Shown here piece by piece: positions 33,029 to 43,404 of a stretch of DNA of 43,404 nucleotides; position 1 is the stretch's first letter; every line of letters begins with the position of its first letter. The stretch comes from Massilia sp. MS-15. Its GTDB lineage: Bacteria; Pseudomonadota; Gammaproteobacteria; Burkholderiales; Burkholderiaceae_D. The DNA lies in the NCBI RefSeq assembly GCF_020176695.1, contig NZ_JAIWIA010000055.1, forward strand, positions 1 through 43,404, written 5' to 3'. The notes beneath the pieces are model-generated. The model had not been told where the DNA came from and ran no database searches. It was given only the letters and a program-made list of their open reading frames with translations. Position numbers and translations under genes: made by a program.

Positions 33029-34069
33029 TCAAGCGGCTTCCAGCTCGTCCAGCGGCCAGCGCGGACGCACGTTGAATGCATAGTCGCGCTGCGCCAACTC
33101 CGGGTTGCGCTCGAGGCGCATGGCGCCGGCGAAGGCGATCATGGCGCCGTTGTCGGTGCAGAATTCCAGTTCCGGATAGTACACCTTGAAGCGGCGCCGG
33201 GCGGCCGCCGCGTCCAGGGATGCACGCAGCTGGCGGTTGGCGCCGACGCCGCCGGCGATCACCAGGCGCGTGAGGCCAGTGTGCTTCAGCGCGTTCACGC
33301 ACTTGGCGGTGAGCACCTCGACGATGGCGTCGACGAAGCCGCGCGCGATGTTGGCCTTGTCCTGCTCGCAGATGTTGGCCACCACCTGTTGCTCGTGGTT
33401 CCTGACCACGGTGAGCACGGCCGTCTTCAGGCCCGAGAAGCTGAAATTGAAATCCTTCGAGTGCAGCATCGGGCGCGGCAGGGTATAGGCGGCGGGGTCG
33501 CCGAACTCGGCCAGGCGCGAGATGGCGGGACCGCCCGGGTAGCCCAGGCCCAGCAGCTTGGCCGACTTGTCGAAGGCTTCGCCGGCGGCGTCGTCGAGCG
33601 TCTCGCCGAGCAGGGTGTAGCGGCCGACGCCGTCCACCCGCATCAGCTGGGTGTGCCCGCCCGAGACCAGCAGGGCGAGGAAGGGAAAGTCCGGACGCTC
33701 GCTGGCCAGCAGCGGGGAAAGGAGGTGCCCCTCGAGGTGGTGTACGCCCAGCACCGGCTTGTCGAGCGCCAGCGCGAGCGAGCAGGCGACCGAGGAGCCG
33801 ACCAGCAGCGCGCCGGCCAGGCCCGGGCCCTGGGTGTAGGCGACGGCGTCGATCGCATCCATCGGGATGGCGGCGCGTTGCAGCACCTCGTCCAGCAGCG
33901 GCAGGGCGCGGCGGATGTGGTCGCGCGAGGCGAGTTCCGGCACCACGCCGCCGTACTCTTCGTGCATGGCCACCTGCGAGTGCAGGGCATGGGACAGCAG
34001 GCCGCGCTCGGTGTCGTACAGAGCCAGGCCGGTTTCATCGCAGGAGGATTCGACGCCGAGGACAATCAT
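33029..34069 (-). CDS. tsaD: tRNA N6-threonylcarbamoyladenosine transferase TsaD
   Basis: A 346-residue ASKHA-fold enzyme that transfers the threonylcarbamoyl group to A37 of ANN-reading tRNAs, working with TsaB and TsaE. It starts [14 protein letters not shown], with the metal-binding stretch [20 protein letters not shown], then [23 protein letters not shown] and [12 protein letters not shown] chose the ATG at 34069 from homology; the bases upstream are pyrimidine-rich with no ribosome site, and the frame stays open for another 54 codons through the repeat at 34108. tRNA-Ile2 and tRNA-Met in this window are typical or occasional t6A substrates. Confidence 0.95.
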   Translation of the reverse strand: MIVLGVESSCDETGLALYDTERGLLSHALHSQVAMHEEYGGVVPELASRDHIRRALPLLDEVLQRAAIPMDAIDAVAYTQGPGLAGALLVGSSVACSLALALDKPVLGVHHLEGHLLSPLLASERPDFPFLALLVSGGHTQLMRVDGVGRYTLLGETLDDAAGEAFDKSAKLLGLGYPGGPAISRLAEFGDPAAYTLPRPMLHSKDFNFSFSGLKTAVLTVVRNHEQQVVANICEQDKANIARGFVDAIVEVLTAKCVNALKHTGLTRLVIAGGVGANRQLRASLDAAAARRRFKVYYPELEFCTDNGAMIAFAGAMRLERNPELAQRDYAFNVRPRWPLDELEAA

Positions 34070-34107
34070 GGGGGAAGAGAGAGGTAGAGCGGAATCCGCC
34101 ATTGTAC

Positions 34108-34222
34108 CGTAGGGTGGGCGGGTCTTCCCGCCCACGCGGTGATCGTTATCAGCAAGATCATCCGGCGCGAAACCGGATCCGTCAACGCTCGCCGCGTGGG
34201 CGGAGAATCCGCCCACCCTACG
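34108..34222. repeat. REP-like doublet A (inverted pair)
   Basis: Two hairpin-forming units face each other: 34108-34139 (CGTAGGGTGGGC to GCCCACGCGG) and 34192-34222 (the reverse complement type, CCGCGTGGGC to GCCCACCCTACG), 52 bases apart. Each unit also folds on itself. The same unit occurs at 38623-38695. Such units look like the REP-type repeats I recall as numerous in Oxalobacteraceae. They lie between tsaD and aroG. Confidence 0.8.
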
Positions 34223-34252
34223 CCAGGGCACGCATGGCCGGTACGCGGAGCC

Positions 34253-35314
34253 TTACGGCCGCTGCGACAGCTCCCGGTGCGCCGCCCGCAGCATCTGCGC
34301 CGTTTCTTCCCACCCGATGCAGCCATCGGTCACCGAGCAGCCATACTTCAGCTGCGACAGATCCGCCGGGATCTCCTGCGCGCCGCTGACGATGTTCGAT
34401 TCGATCATCACCCCCACCAGCGAGCGGTTGCCATGCCGGATCTGCTGGATCACGTCCGACATCACCAGGGGTTGCAGCTCCGGCTTCTTGTAGCTGTTCG
34501 CATGCGAACAGTCCACCACCAGGTTGGCCGGCAGGCCCGCCTTCTTCAGCGCCCCTTCCGCGATCGCCACCGAGACCGAGTCGTAGTTCGGCCGCCCGCC
34601 GCCGCCGCGCAGCACCACGTGACCGTAGGCGTTGCCGCTGGTGCGCACGATCGCGACATTGCCCTGGCCGTTGATGCCGAGGAAGGCATGCGGCTTGGAC
34701 GAGGACAGCACGGCATTGACCGCGATGCTCACGTCCCCGTCGGTGCCGTTCTTGAAGCCGACCGGGGTCGACAGGCCGGACGACATCTCGCGGTGGGTCT
34801 GCGACTCGGTGGTGCGCGCGCCGATCGCGGTCCAGGCGATCAGGTCGCCCAGGTACTGGGGCGAGATCGGGTCCAGCGCCTCGGTGGCGGTAGGCAGGCC
34901 CAGTTCGCACACGTCGAGCAGGAAGCGGCGCGCACGCTCCATGCCGACCTCGACCCGGAACGAGTCGTCCATGAACGGGTCGTTGATATAGCCCTTCCAG
35001 CCGGTGGTCGTGCGCGGCTTCTCGAAATACACGCGCATCACCAGCACCATCGTGTCGGCCACTTCCGCCTGCAGCGCCTTGAGCCGGCGTGCATAATCCA
35101 GCCCGGCTTCGGGATCGTGGATCGAGCAGGGCCCGACCACGACGAACAGGCGCTTGTCCTTGCGGTCGAGGATGTTGCGCAGCGTTTCGCGCCCGGCCAT
35201 CACGGTGGCAAAGGCGCGCTCGCTCAGCGGCAGGGTGGCGTGGAGTTCGGTCGGCGTCGGCATCTGCGCGAACGAACTGACGTTGGTATTTTCAATGGCA
35301 GGCGTGTTGATCAT
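34253..35314 (-). CDS. aroG: 3-deoxy-7-phosphoheptulonate synthase (class I, AroG/AroF type)
   Basis: A 353-residue DAHP synthase, condensing phosphoenolpyruvate and erythrose 4-phosphate as the entry step of the shikimate pathway. VVVGPCSIHDP holds the metal-site Cys, and MRVYFEKPRTTTGWKG, GARTTESQTHREMSSG, LRGGGG, DCSHANSYK and ESNIVSGAQ are all class I signatures. The N-terminal ~45 residues form the regulatory extension of the feedback-inhibited isozymes, but which amino acid inhibits cannot be settled here. The ATG at 35314 was chosen from homology; no ribosome site is visible. It is divergent from ybiB (110 bases). Confidence 0.95.
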   Translation of the reverse strand: MINTPAIENTNVSSFAQMPTPTELHATLPLSERAFATVMAGRETLRNILDRKDKRLFVVVGPCSIHDPEAGLDYARRLKALQAEVADTMVLVMRVYFEKPRTTTGWKGYINDPFMDDSFRVEVGMERARRFLLDVCELGLPTATEALDPISPQYLGDLIAWTAIGARTTESQTHREMSSGLSTPVGFKNGTDGDVSIAVNAVLSSSKPHAFLGINGQGNVAIVRTSGNAYGHVVLRGGGGRPNYDSVSVAIAEGALKKAGLPANLVVDCSHANSYKKPELQPLVMSDVIQQIRHGNRSLVGVMIESNIVSGAQEIPADLSQLKYGCSVTDGCIGWEETAQMLRAAHRELSQRP

Positions 35315-35423
35315 GATGCTGTGATTTCTGGAGGGAACAAGCAGTGTAGTCCGAAAATGCTGCATCTGCACAAAGTCCGCCGATCGCGCCACACCCGGCA
35401 CGGCGACGTTGTATGCTTGCGTC

Positions 35424-36383
35424 ATGGACAAGCACACCGAAGCATTTGCCGCCGCCCCCTTCATCAAGGAAATCGGACGCGGCGTGAAAGGCGCGCGCAG
35501 CATGGCGCGCGACGATGCCCGCGCCCTGTATGCGGCCATGCTCGACGGGCGGGTTTCCGACCTGGAACTGGGCGCCATCCTGCTGGCGATGCGCATCAAG
35601 GGCGAGTCGGTGGAGGAGCTGGCCGGCTTCATGGATGCGGCGGAGCACGCGTTCGCGCCGCTGCCGGCGCCGCCCGGCCCGTTCGCGCCGGTCCTGGTCC
35701 CGAGCTACAACGGCGCCCGCAAGCTGGCCAACCTGACGCCGCTGCTGGCCCTGCTGCTGGCGCGCGAAGGGGTGCCGGTGCTGGTGCATGGCGTGCGCAG
35801 CGACCCGGGCCGCATCACCACGGCCGAGATCCTGGCCGAGCTGGGCCTGGCCGAAGCCGGTTCCAGCGCCGAGGTGCTGGACGCCGCGGCCAGCAGGCGA
35901 CCGGCCTTCATGTCGATCGAGCGCCTGGCGCCGCAGCTGGCGCGCATGCTGGCGCTGCGCCGCATCCTGGGCGTGCGCAATTCCACCCACACCCTGGTCA
36001 AGATCCTGCAGCCGTTCGAGGGGCCGGCGCTGCGCCTGGTGTCCTACACCCATCCCGAGTACCTGGAGACCCTGGGCGCGTATTTCACGACGGCGGCCCC
36101 GCCCGCGCGCGGCGACGCCTTCCTGATGCGCGGCACCGAGGGCGAGACCGTCGCCCATCCCCACCGCGCTCCGCACATCGACTGGTTTCATGCAGGCCAG
36201 CGCAGCGTGCTGGCCGAGCGCGAGGCGCCGACCGACCTGCTGGCCGAGGTGCCGGAAGCGCGCGATGCGGCCACCACCGCCGCCTGGATCGCCGCCGCCC
36301 TGCGCGGCGAGGTGCCGGTGCCGGCCCCGATCGTGGCCCAGGTGGCGCATTGCGTGCAGGTGGCGCGCGCATTGCGCGGGTGA
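35424..36383 (+). CDS. ybiB: YbiB-type DNA-binding protein (TrpD2 family)
   Basis: A 319-residue protein with the anthranilate-phosphoribosyltransferase fold: N-terminal helices (AFIKEIGRGVKG, GRVSDLELGAILLAMRIKGES) and the alpha/beta part including VLVPSYNGARKLANLTPLLALLLAREGVPVLVHG and RNSTHTLVKILQPF. YbiB/TrpD2 proteins keep the fold but not the enzyme activity, and bind nucleic acid; E. coli YbiB is LexA-regulated. The length equals that of E. coli YbiB. I see no LexA box in the 110-base gap before it. Confidence 0.88.
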   Translation: MDKHTEAFAAAPFIKEIGRGVKGARSMARDDARALYAAMLDGRVSDLELGAILLAMRIKGESVEELAGFMDAAEHAFAPLPAPPGPFAPVLVPSYNGARKLANLTPLLALLLAREGVPVLVHGVRSDPGRITTAEILAELGLAEAGSSAEVLDAAASRRPAFMSIERLAPQLARMLALRRILGVRNSTHTLVKILQPFEGPALRLVSYTHPEYLETLGAYFTTAAPPARGDAFLMRGTEGETVAHPHRAPHIDWFHAGQRSVLAEREAPTDLLAEVPEARDAATTAAWIAAALRGEVPVPAPIVAQVAHCVQVARALRG

Positions 36384-36482
36384 GGCTTGCAATGCGCCCG
36401 CTACGCTACTAGCCGGCAACTTCATTCCCGGGCGCCAAGCGTATACAATGGCCGGTTTGGCGATTCGCGGACACGGCAGGGC

Positions 36483-37700
36483 ATGGCAAAACAATACGAC
36501 GTAGCAGTGATCGGCGCAGGCGCCGCCGGCATGATGTGCGCAGCGGTCGCGGCCCAGCGCGGCAAGCGCGTGGTGCTGCTCGACCACGCCACCCGGCTGG
36601 CCGAGAAGATCCGCATCTCCGGCGGCGGGCGCTGCAATTTCACCAACCTCAACGCCGGCCCGGCCAACTTCCTGTCGCAGAATCCGCACTTCTGCCGCAG
36701 CGCGCTGTCGCGCTACACGCCCCAGGATTTCCTCGGCCTCGTCAAGAAATACCGCATCGCATACCACGAGAAGCACAAGGGCCAGCTGTTCTGCGACGAT
36801 TCGTCCGAGCAGATCATCGGCATGCTGCGCGCCGAATGCGCCGCCGGCGACGTCGCCTGGCGCATGCCGTGCAAGGTCGGCGGCATCGAGAAAACCGCAA
36901 CCGGTTTTCGCATCGAGGCGGAAGGCGGCGACATCGACTGCGCGAGCGTGGTCGTGGCCACCGGTGGCCTGTCGATCCCGAAGATCGGCGCTACCGACCT
37001 CGGCTACCGCATCGCCCGGCAGTTCGACTTGCAGGTGGTCGAGCCGCGCCCGGGCCTGGTGCCACTGACCTTCGACGGACCCAGCTGGGAAGCCTTTGCG
37101 CCGCTGGCCGGCATCGCGCTCGAAGTCGAGGTGAGCACGGGCGACCCCAGGGCGAAGGGCAAGGCCAGGGACCAGCGCGGCCATTTCCGCGAAGACCTGC
37201 TGTTCACCCACCGCGGGCTGTCCGGGCCGGCGATCCTGCAGATCTCGAGCTACTGGCAGCCGGGCACGCCGATCGTGCTCGACCTGTTGCCGGACATGGA
37301 CGTGGCCGAGGAATTGATCTCCTCCAAGAACACAGTCAAGAAACAGCTGGGCAATGTGCTGGCCCAGTGGCTGCCGGCGCGCCTGGCCGAGGGCCGGCTG
37401 CGCGCCAACGGCTTTGCGCCGGATGCGCGCCTGGCCGACCTGGCCGATGCCAGGCTGCGCGTGCTGGGCGACGCCATCAACCGCTGGGGCATCACCCCGA
37501 CCGGTTCGGAAGGCTATAGAAAGGCCGAGGTGACGCTGGGCGGCGTGGACACGCGCGAGCTGTCGCAGCAGAGCATGATGGCGAACAAGGTGCCGGGCCT
37601 GTACTTCATCGGCGAGACGGTGGACGTCACCGGCTGGCTGGGTGGCTACAACTTCCAGTGGGCCTGGGCGTCGGGTTATGCGGCCGGGCAAAGTGTGTAG
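36483..37700 (+). CDS. FAD-dependent oxidoreductase of the YhiN/HI0933 family
   Basis: A 405-residue flavoprotein. The N-terminal dinucleotide motif VIGAGAAGMMCA is followed by the family signature IRISGGGRCNFTN, and VVVATGGLSIPKIGATDLGY, FTHRGLSGPAILQIS and VTGWLGGYNFQWAWASGYAAG near the end. Substrate and partner are unknown. The start at 36483 has CAGGG upstream. A TACAAT about 35 bases before the start could be a -10 box. It is transcribed toward rpsU, 97 bases away. Confidence 0.9.
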   Translation: MAKQYDVAVIGAGAAGMMCAAVAAQRGKRVVLLDHATRLAEKIRISGGGRCNFTNLNAGPANFLSQNPHFCRSALSRYTPQDFLGLVKKYRIAYHEKHKGQLFCDDSSEQIIGMLRAECAAGDVAWRMPCKVGGIEKTATGFRIEAEGGDIDCASVVVATGGLSIPKIGATDLGYRIARQFDLQVVEPRPGLVPLTFDGPSWEAFAPLAGIALEVEVSTGDPRAKGKARDQRGHFREDLLFTHRGLSGPAILQISSYWQPGTPIVLDLLPDMDVAEELISSKNTVKKQLGNVLAQWLPARLAEGRLRANGFAPDARLADLADARLRVLGDAINRWGITPTGSEGYRKAEVTLGGVDTRELSQQSMMANKVPGLYFIGETVDVTGWLGGYNFQWAWASGYAAGQSV

Positions 37701-37797
37701 GCTGTGGCAATTGCGGAACACCTTGCTAAAATCTTCCCTTGAACAGCAAATGATGCTACACTTTCGTTCTTCCTAAATCCAACGGTTTCATTTTTAC

Positions 37798-38010
37798 ATG
37801 ACCACTATCCGCCTTAAAGAAAACGAGCCGTTCGAAGTCGCTATGCGTCGCTTCAAGCGCACTATCGAAAAAACCGGTCTGCTGACCGAACTGCGCGCTC
37901 GCGAGTTCTACGAGAAGCCGACTGCAGAGCGCAAGCGCAAGCTGGCCGCCGCAGTGAAGCGTCACTACAAGCGCATCCGCAGCCAGCAGCTGCCGAAGAA
38001 GCTGTACTAA
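37798..38010 (+). CDS. rpsU: 30S ribosomal protein S21
   Basis: A 70-residue basic protein, [20 protein letters not shown] to the end [10 protein letters not shown], matching S21, which assists mRNA base-pairing at initiation on the 30S subunit. Full length. It opens the rpsU-yqeY-dnaG-rpoD cluster, the macromolecular-synthesis operon of proteobacteria, with a terminator-like hairpin after it that can separate its high expression from the genes downstream. Confidence 0.97.
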   Translation: MTTIRLKENEPFEVAMRRFKRTIEKTGLLTELRAREFYEKPTAERKRKLAAAVKRHYKRIRSQQLPKKLY

Positions 38011-38075
38011 TCCGATTGCATCTCGGCTTGGTCCGGTGACAGCATTGTCCCGGCGAGCCGCTGAGCGTCCGCAAG

Positions 38076-38104
38076 CCCGCTCCGGTTTTACCGCGGCGGG
38101 TTTT
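38076..38104 (+). terminator. Terminator-like hairpin after rpsU
   Basis: CCCGC (38076-38080) pairs with GCGGG (38096-38100), with an inner CGGT/ACCG helix, followed by TTTTG. It probably ends most rpsU transcripts; partial readthrough is typical of this operon in E. coli. Confidence 0.7.
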
Positions 38105-38148
38105 GTCGTTCATACCTTTATCATTTACCTCTACCGGACGGAGAATCC

Positions 38149-38598
38149 ATGAGCCTGAAAGCACAACTTACCGAGGACATGAAGGCCGCGATGCGCGCCA
38201 AGGAAAGCGCCCGCCTGGCCACGATCCGCCTGATCCTGGCTGACATCAAGCGCAAGGAAGTCGACGAGCAGATCGAGCTGGACGATACCCAGACCCTGGC
38301 CATCGTCGAGAAGATGATCAAGCAGCGCAAGGATTCGATCACCCAGTTCGAAGCCGGCGGCCGCGCCGACCTGGCCGAGATCGAGAAGGGCGAACTGGCG
38401 ATCCTGTCGGCCTACATGCCGGCCGGACTGTCGGACGAGGAAATCGCGGCCGAAGTGACTGCCGCCGTGGCCGCCACTGGCGCTGCCGGTCCGCAGGACA
38501 TGGGCAAGGTGATGGGCGTGCTCAAGCCGAAGCTGGCCGGGCGTGCGGACATGACCGTGGTGTCGGGGCTGGTGAAGAAGGCGCTCAGCGGCAGCTGA
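38149..38598 (+). CDS. yqeY: GatB/YqeY domain protein
   Basis: A 149-residue protein matching the tRNA-binding tail domain of GatB: LKAQLTEDMKAAMRAKE, RLILADIKRKEVDEQIELDD, KGELAILSAYMPAGLSDEEI and the glycine-rich KVMGVLKPKLAGRADM. It may assist amidotransferase or tRNA handling; no direct function is established. It has a GGACGGAGAATCC ribosome region and lies between rpsU and dnaG, a frequent position in Betaproteobacteria. Confidence 0.92.
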   Translation: MSLKAQLTEDMKAAMRAKESARLATIRLILADIKRKEVDEQIELDDTQTLAIVEKMIKQRKDSITQFEAGGRADLAEIEKGELAILSAYMPAGLSDEEIAAEVTAAVAATGAAGPQDMGKVMGVLKPKLAGRADMTVVSGLVKKALSGS

Positions 38599-38622
38599 TC
38601 GGATTCGCCCGGGCCGCCTGAA

Positions 38623-38695
38623 CGCGTGGGCAAAAACTTGCCCACCCTACGAAAGGCGGTATAACGTAGGGTGGGCAGATTTCCTGCCCACGCGG
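38623..38695. repeat. REP-like doublet B (opposite arrangement)
   Basis: Two units of the repeat found at 34108-34222: 38623-38651 (CGCGTGGGC to CCACCCTACG) and 38665-38695 (CGTAGGGTGGGC to GCCCACGCGG), 13 bases apart. Here the units point outward, the reverse of doublet A. It lies between yqeY and dnaG. Confidence 0.8.
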
Positions 38696-38828
38696 TCAAG
38701 CCGCTCAAGAACACCCTAGATGCGCGCCCCCACAAGCGACCTCATCCAAACGGATGCCTTGTCATAAGTCAATTTGCAGGCACCGCTGCGGTATAGTCTG
38801 AGTTGAGACAAACACTGAGTACCTCCTA

Positions 38829-40625
38829 GTGATTCCGCAATCCTTTATTACCGATTTGCTCAACCGTGTCGACATCGTCGACATCGTCGGTCGCTACGTC
38901 CAGCTGAAAAAGGGTGGCGCCAACTACATGGGCCTGTGCCCGTTCCACAACGAAAAATCCCCCAGCTTCACGGTCAGTCCGACCAAGCAGTTCTACCACT
39001 GCTTCGGCTGCGGCGCCCACGGCACGGCGATCGGCTTCCTGATCGAATACTCCGGCATGGGCTTCGTCGATGCCGTCAAGGACCTGGCGCAGAACGTCGG
39101 CATGGTGGTGCCGGACAACGACGACAAGATCCCGCCCCAGCAGCGCGCCGCCCAGCAGGCCCAGTCGCTGGCCATGACGGATGCGTTGACCCAGGCCTGC
39201 GCCTACTACCGCGCCCAGCTGCGCGAAGCGCCGAACGCCATCGCCTACCTGAAGAAGCGCGGCCTGACCGGCGAAGTGGCGGCCCGTTTCGGCATGGGCT
39301 ACGCCCCGTCCGGCTGGGACAACCTGCGTTCGGTCTTCCCCGACTACGACGCGCTGGCCCTGGTCGAATCCGGCCTGGTGATCGACAAGGTCGACGAGGA
39401 CGGCAACAACAAGAAGCGCTACGACCGTTTCCGCGAGCGCATCATGTTCCCGATCCGTAATACCAAGGGCCAGGTCATCGGCTTCGGCGGCCGCGTGCTC
39501 GACAGCGGCGAACCGAAATACCTGAACTCGCCGGAAACCCCGCTGTTCCAGAAAGGCCTGGAACTGTACGGCCTGTTCGAGGCAAGGCAGAGCATCCGCG
39601 ATGCCGGCTACGTGCTGGTGACGGAAGGGTATATGGACGTGGTCGCCCTGGCCCAGCTCGGTTTCCCGCAGGCCGTGGCAACGCTCGGCACCGCCTGCAC
39701 CAGCACCCACGTGCAAAAGCTGCTGCGCCAGACCGACAACGTGATCTTCAGCTTCGACGGCGACAAGGCCGGCCGCCGCGCCGCGCGCCGCGCGCTGGAA
39801 GCCTGCCTGCCGCAGGTGAGCGACAACAAGACCATCAAGTTCCTGTTCCTGCCCCAGGAGCACGATCCGGACAGCTTCGTGCGCGAGCGTGGCTTTGAAG
39901 CTTTCGAGCAGGAAATCCAGGATGCGATGCCGCTGTCGCAGTTCCTGCTGCGCGAGGTGACAACCGAGCACGATCTCGGCACGCCGGAGGGCAGGGCGCA
40001 TGCCCAGTTCGAGGCCAAGCCGCTGCTGCAGGCAATGGCGGCATCAAGCCTGCGCCTGCAGATCGTGCGTGGCCTGGCCAGCCTGACCGAATCGACGCCG
40101 GCCGAGATCGAATCGCTGTTCGAACTGTCCAAGCCGGTCTCCGTGGTGCGCCGGGCGCCGCCGCGCCAGGGCCGTCCGAAACCGGTGGGACTGGAGCTGC
40201 AGATGCTGCGCATCCTGGTCTCGCACCCGCCGCTGGCGCTGCTGCTCGACGACGCGGCCCAGGCCTCGTTCGACCACTTCGGCCAGGAAGCCGCCGATGC
40301 CCTGCGCCACCTGGTGCAGATGGCGCAAGGCCTGGGAGAATTCGGCAGCTTCGCCGCCCTGTCCCAGCAGCTCAAGGAAGTGACGGGAGAATACGACAGT
40401 TTAATTGCAGAAATTGCCTCCGAACCGGAGACGGACCTTGAAGCAGATCGTATCTGGCTGTTAAGCGCTGTGCGCCAAATCAAGATGGACGCGTTAAAAC
40501 AAGAACTTAACCAGTTGTTTTCTTCCGGGCTGACCCCAGATCAGGTGAGTACTCGCTATCGCGAAATCGTTGCCCAGCAGGACCTCCTGGCCCGGGAGGC
40601 AGCTGCGGAAATGACGCCCCGCTAA
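38829..40625 (+). CDS. dnaG: DNA primase DnaG
   Basis: A 598-residue primase that makes RNA primers for replication. The zinc-binding domain shows CPFHNEKSPSF and FYHCFGCGAHG. The RNA-polymerase domain has MGYAPSGWD and the TOPRIM signature VLVTEGYMDVVAL with FDGDKAGRRAARRAL. The helicase-binding C-terminal domain covers about the last 150 residues. The start is a GTG preceded by TACCTCCTA, which is the complement of a ribosome site, not a site itself, so initiation looks independent of Shine-Dalgarno pairing. A TATAGT at 38792-38797 might be a -10 box. Confidence 0.97.
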   Translation: MIPQSFITDLLNRVDIVDIVGRYVQLKKGGANYMGLCPFHNEKSPSFTVSPTKQFYHCFGCGAHGTAIGFLIEYSGMGFVDAVKDLAQNVGMVVPDNDDKIPPQQRAAQQAQSLAMTDALTQACAYYRAQLREAPNAIAYLKKRGLTGEVAARFGMGYAPSGWDNLRSVFPDYDALALVESGLVIDKVDEDGNNKKRYDRFRERIMFPIRNTKGQVIGFGGRVLDSGEPKYLNSPETPLFQKGLELYGLFEARQSIRDAGYVLVTEGYMDVVALAQLGFPQAVATLGTACTSTHVQKLLRQTDNVIFSFDGDKAGRRAARRALEACLPQVSDNKTIKFLFLPQEHDPDSFVRERGFEAFEQEIQDAMPLSQFLLREVTTEHDLGTPEGRAHAQFEAKPLLQAMAASSLRLQIVRGLASLTESTPAEIESLFELSKPVSVVRRAPPRQGRPKPVGLELQMLRILVSHPPLALLLDDAAQASFDHFGQEAADALRHLVQMAQGLGEFGSFAALSQQLKEVTGEYDSLIAEIASEPETDLEADRIWLLSAVRQIKMDALKQELNQLFSSGLTPDQVSTRYREIVAQQDLLAREAAAEMTPR

Positions 40626-40674
40626 ACAATCACAACCTGATGCCGACGGCCACAAATGTGGCCATTTGTGCAAC

Positions 40675-40702
40675 TTGGAAAAATAGGGGTGCGTGCTATA
40701 AT
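40675..40702 (+). promoter_or_regulatory. Sigma-70 promoter of rpoD
   Basis: TTGGAA (40675-40680) and a perfect TATAAT (40697-40702) are 16 bases apart, and TGC directly before the -10 makes it an extended -10 promoter. The predicted start near 40709 leaves a leader of about 140 bases. Confidence 0.82.
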
Positions 40703-40706
40703 AAAA

Positions 40707-40789
40707 CGCTAACTATTGCAACTGTTGAAACCATTTTTCGTTTCAATCGGCGCGTGGAGTTTCAGTTAGCGAGGCAACATTGCTTTGCC
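40707..40789 (+). promoter_or_regulatory. Structured 5' leader of rpoD
   Basis: The leader can fold into nested helices: CGCTAACT (40707-40714) with AGTTAGCG (40764-40771), enclosing TTGAAAC (40725-40731) with GTTTCAA (40740-40746), then GGCAA (40773-40777) with TTGCC (40785-40789). AT-rich bases follow up to the GTG start. No known riboswitch class is recognised. Confidence 0.55.
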
Positions 40790-40848
40790 TGCAGGGTGAT
40801 GTAAAGTAACAAAAAACTTTATCTTTAACCATCGTAAAGTTAGTCGTT

Positions 40849-43119
<2,271 letters not shown>

Positions 43120-43174
43120 TTTGGCCATGCTTGTCAGCTAAGCCTTGACGGCGCTGCACTAAACGCAATATCCT

Positions 43175-43231
43175 CTCGCCACTCTGCTTCAGCGGTACCG
43201 CGCTGCTGGAGCAGGTGGCGAGATTCTTTCT
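43175..43231 (+). terminator. Long hairpin after rpoD
   Basis: CTCGCCA (43175-43181) pairs with TGGCGAG (43216-43222), with inner CTGCT/AGCAG and CAGC/GCTG helices, followed by ATTCTTTCT. It is probably the rpoD terminator. A TTGACG with a weak CAATAT (about 43146-43172) just upstream could instead make it part of a tRNA leader. Confidence 0.6.
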
Positions 43232-43250
43232 AGCCATTGTCCCGATTTCT

Positions 43251-43329
<79 letters not shown>

Positions 43330-43337
43330 GTAAAAAC

Positions 43338-43373
43338 AAGGGCTTACGCGAGTTTTTCGTGTAAGCCTTTTTT
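43338..43373 (+). terminator. Rho-independent terminator of the tRNA-Ile2 gene
   Basis: GGCTTAC (43341-43347) pairs with GTAAGCC (43361-43367), with an inner CGA/TCG helix, followed by six T (43368-43373), nine bases after the tRNA CCA end. Confidence 0.88.
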
Positions 43374-43404
43374 GTTTCTAAGTAGTCACCCAAAATTTAT
43401 CGTG

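Overview
This is a GC-rich, gene-dense chromosomal window from a Gram-negative bacterium, most likely a betaproteobacterium of the Oxalobacteraceae (Massilia/Janthinobacterium type). The placement is inferred from the rpsU-yqeY-dnaG-rpoD operon, a queG/tsaE/amiC/mutL/miaA neighbourhood, a 57-residue small protein that resembles one I remember from Betaproteobacteria, and GTAGGGTGGGC-type intergenic repeats I recall from this family. I see no phage, insertion sequence, CRISPR array or plasmid module. Most of the window is housekeeping DNA, with a few accessory modules.

Layout. 1-3300: a divergent FtsH-like membrane AAA protease, a gene-poor gap and a DUF3267 membrane zincin. 3525-5222: a YbaL/Kef-type cation:proton antiporter. 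5304-9578: a TetR regulator divergent from an operon of SCP-x-like thiolase, LCAD-type acyl-CoA dehydrogenase and alpha-methylacyl-CoA racemase. This looks like a beta-oxidation module for 2-methyl-branched acyl-CoAs, and a perfect palindrome sits over its predicted transcription start. 9624-11484: DUF445, DUF2007 and a 52-residue basic protein. 11546-15694 (minus strand): PPIase, mutL, miaA, then two identical tRNA-Met genes with a consensus promoter. 15844-17728: DedA protein and an alpha carbonic anhydrase. 17751-20423 (minus strand): tsaE, amiC, yeaD, with queG divergent from tsaE.

21581-25806: a DUF3052-like protein and a DctS/DctR-type two-component system, divergent from a DctP-family solute receptor that has no transporter genes beside it. 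26058-27796: a strong terminator, ogt, xerD and a 57-residue lysine/glutamate-rich protein. 28079-28511: the wreck of a PAS-EAL cyclic-di-GMP phosphodiesterase gene. 28526-32906: a small membrane protein, two endonuclease/exonuclease/phosphatase-fold proteins (the second has lost two catalytic residues), ybaK, plsY and a FrnE-like thiol oxidoreductase. 33029-37700: tsaD, a REP-like doublet, aroG, ybiB and a YhiN-type flavoprotein. 37798-43119: rpsU, yqeY, a second REP-like doublet, dnaG and rpoD, followed by a tRNA-Ile2(CAU).

Themes. tRNA biology is heavily represented: t6A (tsaD, tsaE), i6A (miaA), queuosine (queG), Cys-tRNA(Pro) editing (ybaK) and three CAU-anticodon tRNAs. The items I consider most worth following up are the branched-acyl-CoA operon with its operator, the transporter-less DctP/DctS/DctR trio with a phased direct repeat, the oppositely arranged REP-like doublets, the structured rpoD leader, the divergent FtsH paralogue, the PAS-EAL wreck, and the phosphodiesterase-fold protein with two catalytic substitutions. 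All calls come from reading the sequence; no database search or structure prediction was run.
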